Shown piece by piece: positions 18,344-27,600 of a stretch of 64,000 nucleotides of DNA (positions are counted from its first letter, which is position 1; every line of letters begins with the position of its first letter). The notes beneath the pieces are model-generated. The model was not told the DNA's origin. It saw only the letters and a list, made by a program, of their open reading frames with translations, and did not search any database. Origin of the DNA: Rivularia sp963920925. GTDB taxonomy: Bacteria > Cyanobacteriota > Cyanobacteriia > Cyanobacteriales > Nostocaceae. The stretch spans positions 1 to 64,000 of the forward strand of contig NZ_CAWUDI010000038.1 in assembly GCF_963920925.1 (NCBI RefSeq), written 5' to 3'. The translations under genes were made by a program, and so were the position numbers.

Positions 18344-18375
18344 AGTAAGAAGTAAGAAGTAAGAAGTAAGAAGTT
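18344..18375. repeat. Tandem heptanucleotide repeat (AAGTAAG)
   Basis: About four and a half perfect tandem copies of the 7-bp unit AAGTAAG lie just upstream of the gene at 18405. Tandem 7-bp repeats (STRR/LTRR) are characteristic of heterocyst-forming cyanobacteria. No function is implied. Confidence 0.8.
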
Positions 18376-18404
18376 TGATTTTCTAAGCTTTTCAGCCATT
18401 TTTA

Positions 18405-18845
18405 ATGGTTGCCTTATTTAAGCCGTGGTGTACTAGTAACTTATCCGAGAGGGAACAGTGGAAATGGAATTTATCTCGTTTGCTTTACGAAAAAGGTTAT
18501 AACCGCAAACAAATTGTTGATTTGTATAAAGTTATTGATATTATGATGGCTTTATCTACAGAATTACAAGCCAATTTTGAGGAAAAAATCACTAATTATC
18601 AGGAGGATAGGAAAGTGCCTTTATTAAGCAATATTGAAATACGTGCTATTGAGAAAACTCATCACAAAAATATCATCCAGCTACTACAAAAACGTTTTGG
18701 GAATCTTCCAGAAAGTTTGGTGGAAAATATTAATAAAATAGATGATGTCGCGGTTTTGGAAAGTTTAGTTGTGGAAACAATCAGCGTTAGTTCTCCGGAA
18801 GATTTTCAACAACTTATTGATTCTCAATCATCGGAGCATAGTTAA
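18405..18845 (+). CDS. Truncated Rpn/PD-(D/E)XK-transposase-like protein with C-terminal DUF4351-type region
   Basis: 146 residues. The region RLLYEKGYNRKQIVDLYKVI followed by DIMMALSTELQANFEEKI and LLSNIEIRAIEK is the segment that follows the nuclease domain in the widespread cyanobacterial proteins annotated as cytosolic or Rpn-family. The last 60 residues, with HKNIIQLLQKRFGNLPESL and LESLVVETISVSSPEDF, match the DUF4351 layout. The N-terminal nuclease domain of about 200 residues is missing. The start region MVALFKPWCTSNLS is not typical, so this is probably a 5'-truncated gene that kept an open frame. Confidence 0.6.
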   Translation: MVALFKPWCTSNLSEREQWKWNLSRLLYEKGYNRKQIVDLYKVIDIMMALSTELQANFEEKITNYQEDRKVPLLSNIEIRAIEKTHHKNIIQLLQKRFGNLPESLVENINKIDDVAVLESLVVETISVSSPEDFQQLIDSQSSEHS

Positions 18846-18888
18846 TTTAAATTAGTTTTATTTTTTGAATAATTCGGAATAAAAAAAT

Positions 18889-18953
18889 GGTGCGTGACGG
18901 CAATATTAACATTTTTCGTTATGATTAATTATTTATCGTAGCCGTCACGCACC
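18889..18953. repeat. 65-bp palindromic repeat with GGTGCGTGACGGC ends (copy 1)
   Basis: The ends GGTGCGTGACGGC and GCCGTCACGCACC are perfect inverses and the centre is AT-rich. Near-identical copies lie at 40349-40413 and 49630-49694, and a partial one at about 49808-49868. The size and symmetry fit a MITE or a REP-like hairpin element. Confidence 0.8.
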
Positions 18954-19109
18954 CTACTAACTTTGAAAAGTATCTGATTTTTTATTTGATGTCAGAAGAA
19001 TTACTAACAGTAGTACGTATTATTCATGCTAGCCGAGATATTCCTACTATCTTGGGAGAAGAAGAATCTTAGTAAGGAGTAACTCAATCCTCGCGATTTG
19101 CTTCCAGTT

Positions 19110-19244
19110 TCAGGAGAAATCCCCGTAAGGGGTTCCAAAGGCAGCGTCAAAGTTGGGAGGACCTGGGTCAGGTATGATATTTGTTTGACCATTCACTTTG
19201 CCGTGCTTCCGTAACAAAGGTTTTTCGTAAGGAATCCGATTCTC
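19110..19244 (-). pseudogene. 3' fragment of an RRE-fused lasso-leader-like peptide gene (copy 1 of the family)
   Basis: 45 codons remain, ending in TGA at 19110-19112. They encode NRIPYEKPLLRKHGKVNGQT followed by a 23-residue tail ending GTPYGDFS. The leader-like motif (Tyr, Pro, Leu, Gly, Thr at 1, 4, 6, 10, 16) and the closing D-F-S are those of the intact peptides at 36490 and 58071. The PqqD-like N-terminal domain is absent: the sequence upstream is the end of the SGNH hydrolase pseudogene, so recombination has joined the two at about 19243. It shows that the peptide family has spread into this region too. Confidence 0.75.
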
Positions 19245-19965
19245 AACGAAAAATCTTCAAAAGTTTTGGTAATCCATAGCGAGTAAAAAGTTCTTCAATC
19301 GCAAGTAGTGGAGGATGGTTGGGGTAGTTTGGTGATTTGCCAATTTTTTCACTCTTTTCTTGTAGGTTGAAGTAAATCATTGGTACCAATTTGCCTTCAT
19401 GACGGCATCACTATTGAAAGTGCCGAATTTACGAAGATATCCGGCGTTGGTTTCCTATACCCCAAGATCCAGCAGAAGCATTTAAAACTTCTGCTGGATG
19501 TGCGGATGCAATTAGTTTTTTCTCAAATAACTCGCTAATAATTTGATTTTGGTCTATAAAATTGCCACCATTAAGAACAGAATCGCCTACCATCAAAATT
19601 CTTAGCTTTCCCTGTGGCTTTTCGATTGTAATTGGTTCGGAGCGTTGGGAATATTGGTTATATTCAATATTTTTACCAAAGCGATATATTTTCTGGTTTG
19701 GTTGAAAGCGATACAGGTTATCGCTGTCGGCTTGGCTTAACACTGGCAAGCCTTGTCCCAAAGCAAGTCTGAGAGTAGCTTCAGTTACAAAAACTACATT
19801 TAGTACAAAATTACTATTGAGTATTTTAAAATATATTTTTTCATCATCGGGTAATATCTGTAGTTTTCCAAATTCAATATACGGTTGCCATTTTCTATAG
19901 AAATCGGCTAACTTAGCGCTGTTATAACCGTAAAAAAAGATACGGGAGCAGCCAATTCCTAACAA
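19243..19965 (-). pseudogene. SGNH/GDSL hydrolase-like protein, decayed
   Basis: The frame 19429-19965 (TTG start at 19965) contains LRILMVGDSVLNGGNFID, block I of SGNH hydrolases with GDS as the nucleophile, and NASAGSWGIGN, block II with the oxyanion Gly/Asn. After about 19440 the reading continues only with frameshifts: YLRKFGTFNSDAV, then DLLQPTRKE, then SPNYPNHPPLLAIEELFTRY and GLPKLLKIFR before TGA at 19243. The Asp/His block is lost. In glycan loci such hydrolases act as O-acetyl-esterases or transferases at the cell surface; here it is broken next to the divergent flippase gene. Confidence 0.65.
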
Positions 19966-19971
19966 ATCATA

Positions 19972-21495
19972 ATGACCGTATTAATACGTAAGCTCAAGTC
20001 GTTATCTCAATTAAAATTAAATGCGATCGCCAATTATGCAGGTAGCTTCTGGTCAAACTTGCTCAGTTTTTTGCTGGTTCCAGTTTACCTGCATTACTTG
20101 GGTGTGGAAGCTTATGGTTTAATAGGCGGATTTTATGCGGTGATTTCATTTATTGGGTTGCTCGATTTGGGTTTGAGCGCAACTATTAAACGGGAAGTTG
20201 CTTTACGTAAGGTGACTCCACAGAAGCTTCTAACCATACCAGATTTATTAAGAACAACAGAGATAATTTACTGGTGTACTGGTACGGTAATAGTTTTGTT
20301 GATGATATTAATTGCACAACCAATTAGTACTCGATGGATTAATGCAGAAAATATTGATTTAGCAACTGTTAAATGGGCAGTGATAATTTTAGGTTTAACT
20401 GTAGCTATTAGGTGGCCAGTTACAACATACAGGGGAACTTTAATTGCATTAGAAAAGCAAGTACAGTTGAATATTTTGGAGGTAATACTAAAAACTTTCA
20501 GAGAATTAGGAGCAGTTTTAATCCTGGTGATGGTTTCGCCAACAATTATCGCGTTTTTACTGTGGCAAGCATTCATTGCAGTTTTAGAAGTATTGTTAAT
20601 GATGATTTTTGCTTGGCGCTATGTACCTAAAACCAAAAATAGAGCAAGTTTTAAGATAGAAATATTGCAAGAAATATGGCGGTTTGCAGCCGGGATAAGC
20701 TGGACAACGATAGTATCAATAATACTGGCACAAATAGATAAAATATTACTGACTAAATTCGTTTCTTTAGAGCAATTTGGCTATTATATGTTAGCCAGTA
20801 CGTTAGCCCAGAAACTCTCTATCATACTTCAACCTTTTGTTGTTACTATTTCACCAAAAATAATAGCATTAGCGTCTCAACCCGACGAACAAAAGTTTAT
20901 CAATTTCTTTCATAAAAGTAGTTTATTTATATCGCTATCTATAACACCCATAGCTTCTGCATTAATCTTCTTTGCACCGATAATTTTAGGATTATGGACT
21001 CAATCGCCGGAAGTGGCAGCACAAGCATCAAATATCTTAGCAATGTTAACCTTTGGCGCTATGTTAGATAGTCTTTATAATATTTCATATCAGATACAGC
21101 TTGCAATTGGAAAACCACAAATTGGGGCAATTTTTAACACTACTAGTGTCTTTTTGATAATACCAGCAATGTTATACATAGTTCCAGAATTGCAATTGTT
21201 CGGAGCGGCTTTAATTAAAACTGTTGTGAATATACTTTATTATTTAGTTCTTTCCAGAATTACCCATCGATATATTTTACATAAAGAACATCGACGCTGG
21301 TTGATACAAGATACCTTAATTCCTATATTAATGTGTTTTACAGTTTTCTTTATTATTTCGCAATTACAAATACTTTTGACAGGAAAATTATTTGCAATAT
21401 TTTGTATTTTATCAGGAATAACAATAAGTTATGGCGTATTATTTATGTGGTATAAATACCAATTAAAAATCGGAAATACTTTGGCAAGCAACTAA
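19972..21495 (+). CDS. Wzx-type oligosaccharide flippase
   Basis: 507 residues with about 14 predicted membrane helices (examples: FWSNLLSFLLVPVYLHYLG, TEIIYWCTGTVIVLLMILIA, SLFISLSITPIASALIFFA). The N-terminal pattern AIANYAGSFWSNLLSFLLVP and HYLGVEAYGLIGGFYAVISF is that of polysaccharide-export flippases of the MOP superfamily. It would move lipid-linked repeat units across the plasma membrane. It starts a co-directional run: 25 bp to the next glycosyltransferase, then GT2 and FkbM genes, so it probably leads an exopolysaccharide or glycolipid operon. Confidence 0.88.
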   Translation: MTVLIRKLKSLSQLKLNAIANYAGSFWSNLLSFLLVPVYLHYLGVEAYGLIGGFYAVISFIGLLDLGLSATIKREVALRKVTPQKLLTIPDLLRTTEIIYWCTGTVIVLLMILIAQPISTRWINAENIDLATVKWAVIILGLTVAIRWPVTTYRGTLIALEKQVQLNILEVILKTFRELGAVLILVMVSPTIIAFLLWQAFIAVLEVLLMMIFAWRYVPKTKNRASFKIEILQEIWRFAAGISWTTIVSIILAQIDKILLTKFVSLEQFGYYMLASTLAQKLSIILQPFVVTISPKIIALASQPDEQKFINFFHKSSLFISLSITPIASALIFFAPIILGLWTQSPEVAAQASNILAMLTFGAMLDSLYNISYQIQLAIGKPQIGAIFNTTSVFLIIPAMLYIVPELQLFGAALIKTVVNILYYLVLSRITHRYILHKEHRRWLIQDTLIPILMCFTVFFIISQLQILLTGKLFAIFCILSGITISYGVLFMWYKYQLKIGNTLASN

Positions 21496-21520
21496 TATAT
21501 TTTAGGAGTTAAATTACGCA

Positions 21521-22678
21521 ATGAAAGTTCTATATTTTCAAGCTCATCCAGTTTATGGTGCAACTGAAAATTACATATATACTTTAGCCGAAAGATTAAA
21601 TAAAGTTGATTTTGAGGTAGGAATTTTATACCCTGATGTTCGGGCACTTCAACCCTTTAGCAAACTAAATAATATTGAGCTTTTAGCAGTTGAATCTAAC
21701 TATTTTGCAGGTAATTTGATTCGTAACGCTAACTCTATTGCCAAAGAAATTAGAAGATTTGCTCCTGATATTATACATATTAATGACCCTAGTCCTTTAG
21801 GAGTAATTGCAGCACGTCTTGCTGGTGTAAAGAAAGTAGTAATTACACATCATACCCCCGAATTAAATGCCCAATATAATTGGAAAGGTAAATTAGCAAA
21901 AAAATTAGCGTTTAAATTAACGGATTACTTTGTTTTTACTTCAGACTACGACAAAGAAATAGGAAGCAAGTTAGATAATATTTCTCTTGCAAAATCTAAA
22001 GTAATTGCTTATGGACTTGATACTAATAAGTTTTCGCAGACTCAACAACAAATAAATATTATCCGAGAGAACATTAGAGAAAAATTACAGATTCCCCAAA
22101 ACCATATTGTCATAGCTAGTGCAGGAAGATTAGAAGCTCAAAAAGCGCAATTAGATTTAATTCAAGCTGCAAATATTATCTGTTCTAAGCACGATAATGT
22201 TACTTTTGTTCTGGTTGGGGAAGGAAGTTTAAGAACTCAGTTAGAAACTCAAATTGAAAATCAAGGTTTATTAGGAAAATTTTTATTACCTGGATTTGTG
22301 AACAATATTGAAGAGTTTTTATGTGCTGTTGATATATTTACTATGTCTTCGCTATTTGAAGGCTTATGTTACGCTGTCGTGGAAGCTGCTGCAATGAGTG
22401 TTCCAGTTGTAGCTACGGCTGTTGGAGGTATGCGTTATTCTATCGCAGATGGAGAAACGGGTTTTTTAGTTGAGCCTAAAAACCCTGAAAAATTAGCAGA
22501 AAAGATAAATTTTTTACTTGATAATCCCGATATTGCTCAACAGATGGGAGAAAGAGGTAAAACAAGGTTTATGAAACTATTTACCTTAGAGCAGATGATT
22601 TCTGAAACTGAAGCACTATATTGTCGATTGCTACAAAAGAATTTGAAAAATTTTGAAAAGCTTGCAATCAATCTTTAA
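21521..22678 (+). CDS. GT4-family glycosyltransferase
   Basis: 385 residues. N-terminal MKVLYFQAHPVYGATENYIY (glycine-containing acceptor loop), FAPDIIHINDPSPLGVIAAR, and a C-terminal nucleotide-sugar domain with IASAGRLEAQKAQLDLIQAA (GRL-x3-K), LLPGFVNNIEEF and SSLFEGLCYAVVEAAAMSVP followed by VVATAVGG, the EGxxxxxxEA signature of GT4 retaining transferases. It is cytoplasmic or membrane-associated and probably adds a sugar to the lipid-linked repeat unit. A Shine-Dalgarno-like TAGGAG lies about 14 bases before the ATG. The sugar specificity is not readable from sequence. Confidence 0.9.
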   Translation: MKVLYFQAHPVYGATENYIYTLAERLNKVDFEVGILYPDVRALQPFSKLNNIELLAVESNYFAGNLIRNANSIAKEIRRFAPDIIHINDPSPLGVIAARLAGVKKVVITHHTPELNAQYNWKGKLAKKLAFKLTDYFVFTSDYDKEIGSKLDNISLAKSKVIAYGLDTNKFSQTQQQINIIRENIREKLQIPQNHIVIASAGRLEAQKAQLDLIQAANIICSKHDNVTFVLVGEGSLRTQLETQIENQGLLGKFLLPGFVNNIEEFLCAVDIFTMSSLFEGLCYAVVEAAAMSVPVVATAVGGMRYSIADGETGFLVEPKNPEKLAEKINFLLDNPDIAQQMGERGKTRFMKLFTLEQMISETEALYCRLLQKNLKNFEKLAINL

Positions 22679-22706
22679 CCACTGAAACATAGATAAAAAT
22701 CCACAT

Positions 22707-23657
22707 ATGTTACACAAGAAAGTTACCGTTATTATCCCAACCTACAATCGAGCGCATTTAATTAAAGATGCAGTAGAAAGCGTTCTCAATCAAACTTATA
22801 AAAATTTTGAATTGATTGTTATTGATGATGGTTCAACAGACAATACTAGAGAAGTATTAGCCGTTTATAAAGATAAAATAACCTATATCTATCAAGATAA
22901 TCAAGGACGAAGTAGCGCTCGCAATCATGGTATTAAATTAGCTCAAAGTGAGTATATTGCTTTTTTAGATTCGGATGATGTTTGGTTTCCAGATAAACTT
23001 GAACGTCAGGTTCCTATTTTAGAATCTGCACCACCAGATGTTGTATTAGTGCATGGTTATAAATGTATAGTAGATAAAAATCTTCAATCAGTATCTGGGT
23101 GGGAATCAAAGCTTCGTAAATTGTATACTTTAGCAGAAAGAGGAGAAGAAACTTATGAAAATTATTTATATTTCAACTGTATTTTTACTTCTAGCATTTT
23201 AGTTCGTAAAACAACAATCATAGAGATTGATGGTTATGATGCTTCAATAGGAAGTTTAGAAGATTTTGATTTATATTTACGTTTACTTTTGAAGGGGTAT
23301 AATTTTACTTTTATTTCCGAACCTGCATTAATAAAATATCGTTGGCACAAAGACAATACTGATGAAAGGAGTTCTAATTTTGGTTATTTACAAGTATATG
23401 AAAAACATCTTCACGAATGTCTAAAACTTGGTGATTATATGAGGATTGCTAAAGCTAAAAAACTACTATACCAAGGTTTGGCAAAAGCTCACTATCGTTT
23501 GGGATACTATGATAAAAGTCGATTTTATTGGCAAAAGGCTTTTATTAAAGATTGGGAAACAGCTTTCACTACAAGTTTTTGGAAGCAGTATTTCGGTAGT
23601 TTCATCCGTCAGACAATTTTAAATTTTAACAACGGATGCACTTATTTTGGAATTTAA
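22707..23657 (+). CDS. GT2-family glycosyltransferase
   Basis: 316 residues. The N-terminal GT-A fold is clear: VTVIIPTYNRAHLIKDAVES, VLNQTYKNFELIVIDDGSTD, then ARNHGIKLAQSEYIAFLDSD (DSD being the DxD metal-binding motif). LEDFDLYLRLL supplies the ED catalytic block. The C-terminal part is helical with YRLGYYDKSRFYWQKAF resembling a TPR. It lies 28 bp after the GT4 gene on the same strand. It would be an inverting transferase acting on the same glycan. Confidence 0.9.
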   Translation: MLHKKVTVIIPTYNRAHLIKDAVESVLNQTYKNFELIVIDDGSTDNTREVLAVYKDKITYIYQDNQGRSSARNHGIKLAQSEYIAFLDSDDVWFPDKLERQVPILESAPPDVVLVHGYKCIVDKNLQSVSGWESKLRKLYTLAERGEETYENYLYFNCIFTSSILVRKTTIIEIDGYDASIGSLEDFDLYLRLLLKGYNFTFISEPALIKYRWHKDNTDERSSNFGYLQVYEKHLHECLKLGDYMRIAKAKKLLYQGLAKAHYRLGYYDKSRFYWQKAFIKDWETAFTTSFWKQYFGSFIRQTILNFNNGCTYFGI

Positions 23658-23716
23658 TATATAGACATATTTTATATTTTATGGTTTTTGCTAGTTAACC
23701 CTAAATAGAAGAACAT

Positions 23717-24523
23717 ATGATTTTAAGTAACCATTATCTTTATAGAATACATCAAGCTTTTTCGCGACTAGTATTTCAATTAATCAAAAAGCAAATTTGG
23801 ACAAGATTTGCTTTGAGAAAAAATAATGAAATTCCAGACAGCTTAACTTTCACAAAAACCATAGAAGGCTATCCACTGAAGGTATTCAATAAAGGTTTTC
23901 TCTCATCACAAATTTATTGGATTGGTTGTTTTGAGCCTAACTTGTACAATCAACTTCATCAACTCGTTTCACCTGGCGACTTATTTATTGATGCGGGAGC
24001 TAATTTAGGCTACTTTAGTGTAACTATCGGAAATTTATTAAAATCGGAGCATCAACAAGGTAAGATACTTGCTTTTGAACCTTGTACTTCTACATTTGAG
24101 ATTTTGAAAGAAAATATTGATGCTAATAATTTACAACAGATTGTAGAATTATTTCCCATCGGCTTAGGAAGTGAATCAGAAACAAAAACATTACATTTAT
24201 CTAATTTCAATGAGCTTAATACTTTTTGCAAACCTCATTTTATTGAATCTTCCACAGAAGAGGTAAAAATAAAGCCATTAGATAGTTTTTATGAATATTT
24301 CACCCAGGAATACAAAAAATGCATTATTAAAATCGACGTGGAGGGATTTGAAAAACAATTACTTCAAGGTGCAGATAAATTTTTAAGTGATATTCGTACC
24401 CGACATATTATTGTAGAATGCTTTACCGACTTAGATGAGATAAAAGAAATCCTCAATAATTATGGTTTTAAAATATCTACTCCTCCTATAGAAAGAGCAA
24501 CGTATCTAGCTTCAAAATTCTAG
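23717..24523 (+). CDS. FkbM-family methyltransferase
   Basis: 268 residues. FIDAGANLGYFSVTIGNLL is the SAM-binding motif I, ILAFEPCTSTFEILKENIDA motif II, and CIIKIDVEGFEKQLLQGADK the D-V-E-G-x-E block typical of FkbM enzymes, followed by IIVECF. FkbM proteins O-methylate hydroxyl groups, in this setting probably sugar residues. It is the fourth gene of the flippase run and one of three FkbM genes within 13 kb (others at 30735 and 35331). Confidence 0.88.
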   Translation: MILSNHYLYRIHQAFSRLVFQLIKKQIWTRFALRKNNEIPDSLTFTKTIEGYPLKVFNKGFLSSQIYWIGCFEPNLYNQLHQLVSPGDLFIDAGANLGYFSVTIGNLLKSEHQQGKILAFEPCTSTFEILKENIDANNLQQIVELFPIGLGSESETKTLHLSNFNELNTFCKPHFIESSTEEVKIKPLDSFYEYFTQEYKKCIIKIDVEGFEKQLLQGADKFLSDIRTRHIIVECFTDLDEIKEILNNYGFKISTPPIERATYLASKF

Positions 24524-24557
24524 AATAGTATTCGGGGTGGTTAAACAAGTACCTGTC

Positions 24558-24655
24558 ACCAAGCTACTTATTTACTCGCTGTTTCCCAAAGTACAGCAAC
24601 AGATTTAGAACGAGAATTCCAAATTAGCTCTCAAAAAATTAGCGTTACCTGTATA
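24558..24655. repeat. Duplicated fragment of the GT4 gene at 31591-32754
   Basis: About 95 bases here are close to identical, a few substitutions apart, to 32029-32123 inside the GT4 gene (same plus-strand orientation; shared core TTTAGAACGAGAATT). The piece has no start or stop of its own. It lies between the FkbM gene and the 3' end of the NRPS, and is a scar of a duplication or of a lost glycosyltransferase gene. Confidence 0.8.
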
Positions 24656-24659
24656 AGTG

Positions 24660-27600
24660 TTAATTTTTTGAATTAAGATAAGACTTCAATTTTGCCCCTA
24701 CTTGTTGTATATGAGGTTCTTCCATGACACTAACATGATTTCCAGGAACTAAGTCGATTTGAATTTTACCATTTACTGCTTTACTCCAACCATATTTAGG
24801 AAAAAAGAAAGATAGGTAATTATTACTTTTAGCAAACAAGAGAATAATATTACCTGGGTAAGGTTGTTGTAAAGAATATTTTTTGACACTTTTTAAACCT
24901 TTTTGCTGTAGCAAAGTATTATTTATGCCGCTTGTATTTAAATCAGGTTCTTGTTGATTTTCATTTTGTTTTGATTTTAATAAACTGCGAATAAGTATTT
25001 TTTTGACGAATTTAAAAATATAAATTAGCTGCTGAGTACGATTAAGTTGTGCTAAGTTGTTTCTATGCCCATCAATAAGTACATTGATTCTGACAACATA
25101 GCGATGAATCCGGTTTAAACCGCTCCTTTCAACTAAGACTAAATCTACTTGCTCACCTTGCACTCTTATTTGTTGAGCTATCTCAAAAGCAATCAAACCT
25201 CCCATACAGTATCCTGCCAATTTATAAGGACCATTCGGCTGTATCGCACGTATTTCCTCTACATAACGAATAGCATAATCTGTGATGTGTGTATCTGGAT
25301 TTTCGAGTTTAAAGTAACCGCAGTCAAGAGCAATAAGCGGTTGGGAAGTACCTATATATTTGCCAAGAAGATTTAATTTGTAGTTCAAATGAGGTGTACA
25401 CCAAAAAAGAGGTGAGACATCACCGTTGAGAGGAGTTATTTCAACTACTGAAGATGCATTCAATTTTTCTTGTTGAAGACAAGTTGCTAATTGCTTAATT
25501 GTCGAATTTTGGAATAAAGTAGATATAGGCAGCTTCTTACCTAATTGCTTTTCGATTTGCGCTACCAAACGTACTGCTAAAAGTGAGTTTCCTCCTAATT
25601 CAAAGAAATTGTCATTGATTGAAACGGGATTAATGCCCAAAACTTTTTCCCAAATGTTTGCTATCTCGCGTTCCTTCTGGTTTTGGGGACTGCAATAGAC
25701 TAGTTTTGGTTGAAGACTAGTTTCTGAAACTGCTGGAAGCGAACGGCGATCTATTTTACCATTTGGTGTTAAAGGTAGAGTCTCTAACGTTACAAATAGG
25801 TTCGGTATCATGTATTCGGGCAATTTCTGTGCAAGGAACTGTCGCAGTTCATCGCTGTTAACTTTGCTTTGTTGCTGTTGTACTATGTAGGCAACTAATA
25901 TCTGTCGGGATAAATATTCGGGAGCAACTACTGCTGCTGAGATAACGCTTTTATGCTGTGCTAAAACTGTTTCAATTTCTCCTAATTCTATACGGATACC
26001 GCGCATTTTGACTTGATTGTCGATACGACCAAGAAATTCAATATTGCCATCAGCAAGATACCGAACAAGGTCTCCGGTTTTGTAAAGTCGGGTATCATCT
26101 TGGCTAAAAGGGTGAGGAATAAATTTCTCCTGCGTCAATTGAGGACGGTTAAGGTATCCCCTTGCTAAACCATCACCACCAATGTATAGTTCTCCTGGAA
26201 CACCAATAGGAACTGGTTGTTTATAAGCATCTAAAATATAAATTTGAATATTGTTTATCGGACGACCAATAGGCACGTTCGAGAGTTTAGTATTTAATTG
26301 ACATTGCCAAAAAGTCACTTCAATAGCGACTTCTGTCGGACCGTAAAGGTTATATAATTTGCAACCTAACTTTTGAAAAAATTTCGTTTGCAGGTCTAAA
26401 GGCAAAGCTTCACCGCTACAAAATACATATTTTAAGGATGAGCAACATTCTACACCTTCAGTTTCTAAAAACATTCCTAGCATCGAAGGAACAAAGTGCA
26501 GCGCTGTAATTTTTTTATGATTAATTGTATCAATTAAGTAGCAATTATCGTAATGTCCTTCTGGTTTTGCAACTACTAAAGAAGCTCCAACAATTAAAGG
26601 AATAAAAAATTCCCATACCGAGACATCGAAGCTAAACGGAGTTTTTTGCATCACAACGTCTTGCTGCGTAAAGTTGTAAGCATCTCGCATCCATAGTAAG
26701 CGATTGCAGATACCACGATGGGTATTCATTGCTCCTTTGGGTTTACCAGTAGAACCGGAAGTATAAATTACATATGCAAGGTTTTCTAAATTTATTTGTA
26801 AATCAAGATTGCGATCGCTATTTTGAGCAATTTTTTCCCAATCGGTATCCAATGCAATAGTATGGACGGGATGCATTGGTAAATTTTCAATTAAAGAATC
26901 TTGGGTTAACAACACCGATACTTGAGAATCCTCAAGCATATAAGTAATCCTCTCTTGGGGATAGTTCGGGTCAATTGGTACATAAGCACCACCTACCTTG
27001 AGAATCCCTAAAAGTCCAACTACCATTTCAATGGAACGTTCAAGACAAATTGCTACCAATCCTTCTGGTTTTACACCAAGTTTTTGCAAATAGTGAGCTA
27101 GCTGATTGGAGGAAGCATTCAGTTGTTGATAAGTCACCTGCTGTTTTCCGAAAACTACAGCGATTGCTTCGGGTGTGCGTTTTACTTGTTGCTCAAATAG
27201 CTGATGAATACATATATAATCGGGGTAGTTTGTTTTGGTATTATTCCATTCCACTAGTAACTGATGCTGTTCTTTTTGAGTTAATAGTGGTAATTTTGAA
27301 ATCGATTGATATGGGTTAGCAATTATGCCATCAAGTAAAATCTGAAAATGCTCGACCATTCGGGAAATTGTTGCAGCATCAAACAAATCGGTATTATATT
27401 CTAATCTACCAGTAATTCCTTGTGCTGTTTCTTGAAGTTCTAAGGTAAGGTCGAGTTGTGCTGTTGCTGTATGAATGGATAAAGGAGTTAGAGTTAATTC
27501 GGGTAGATTTAATAATGCACTTTTGGGAGCGTTATGCAAAATAAACATCACCTGAAAAGGTAACTTATTCGTGTATCGTTCGATTTGCAGTTCTTCGATC

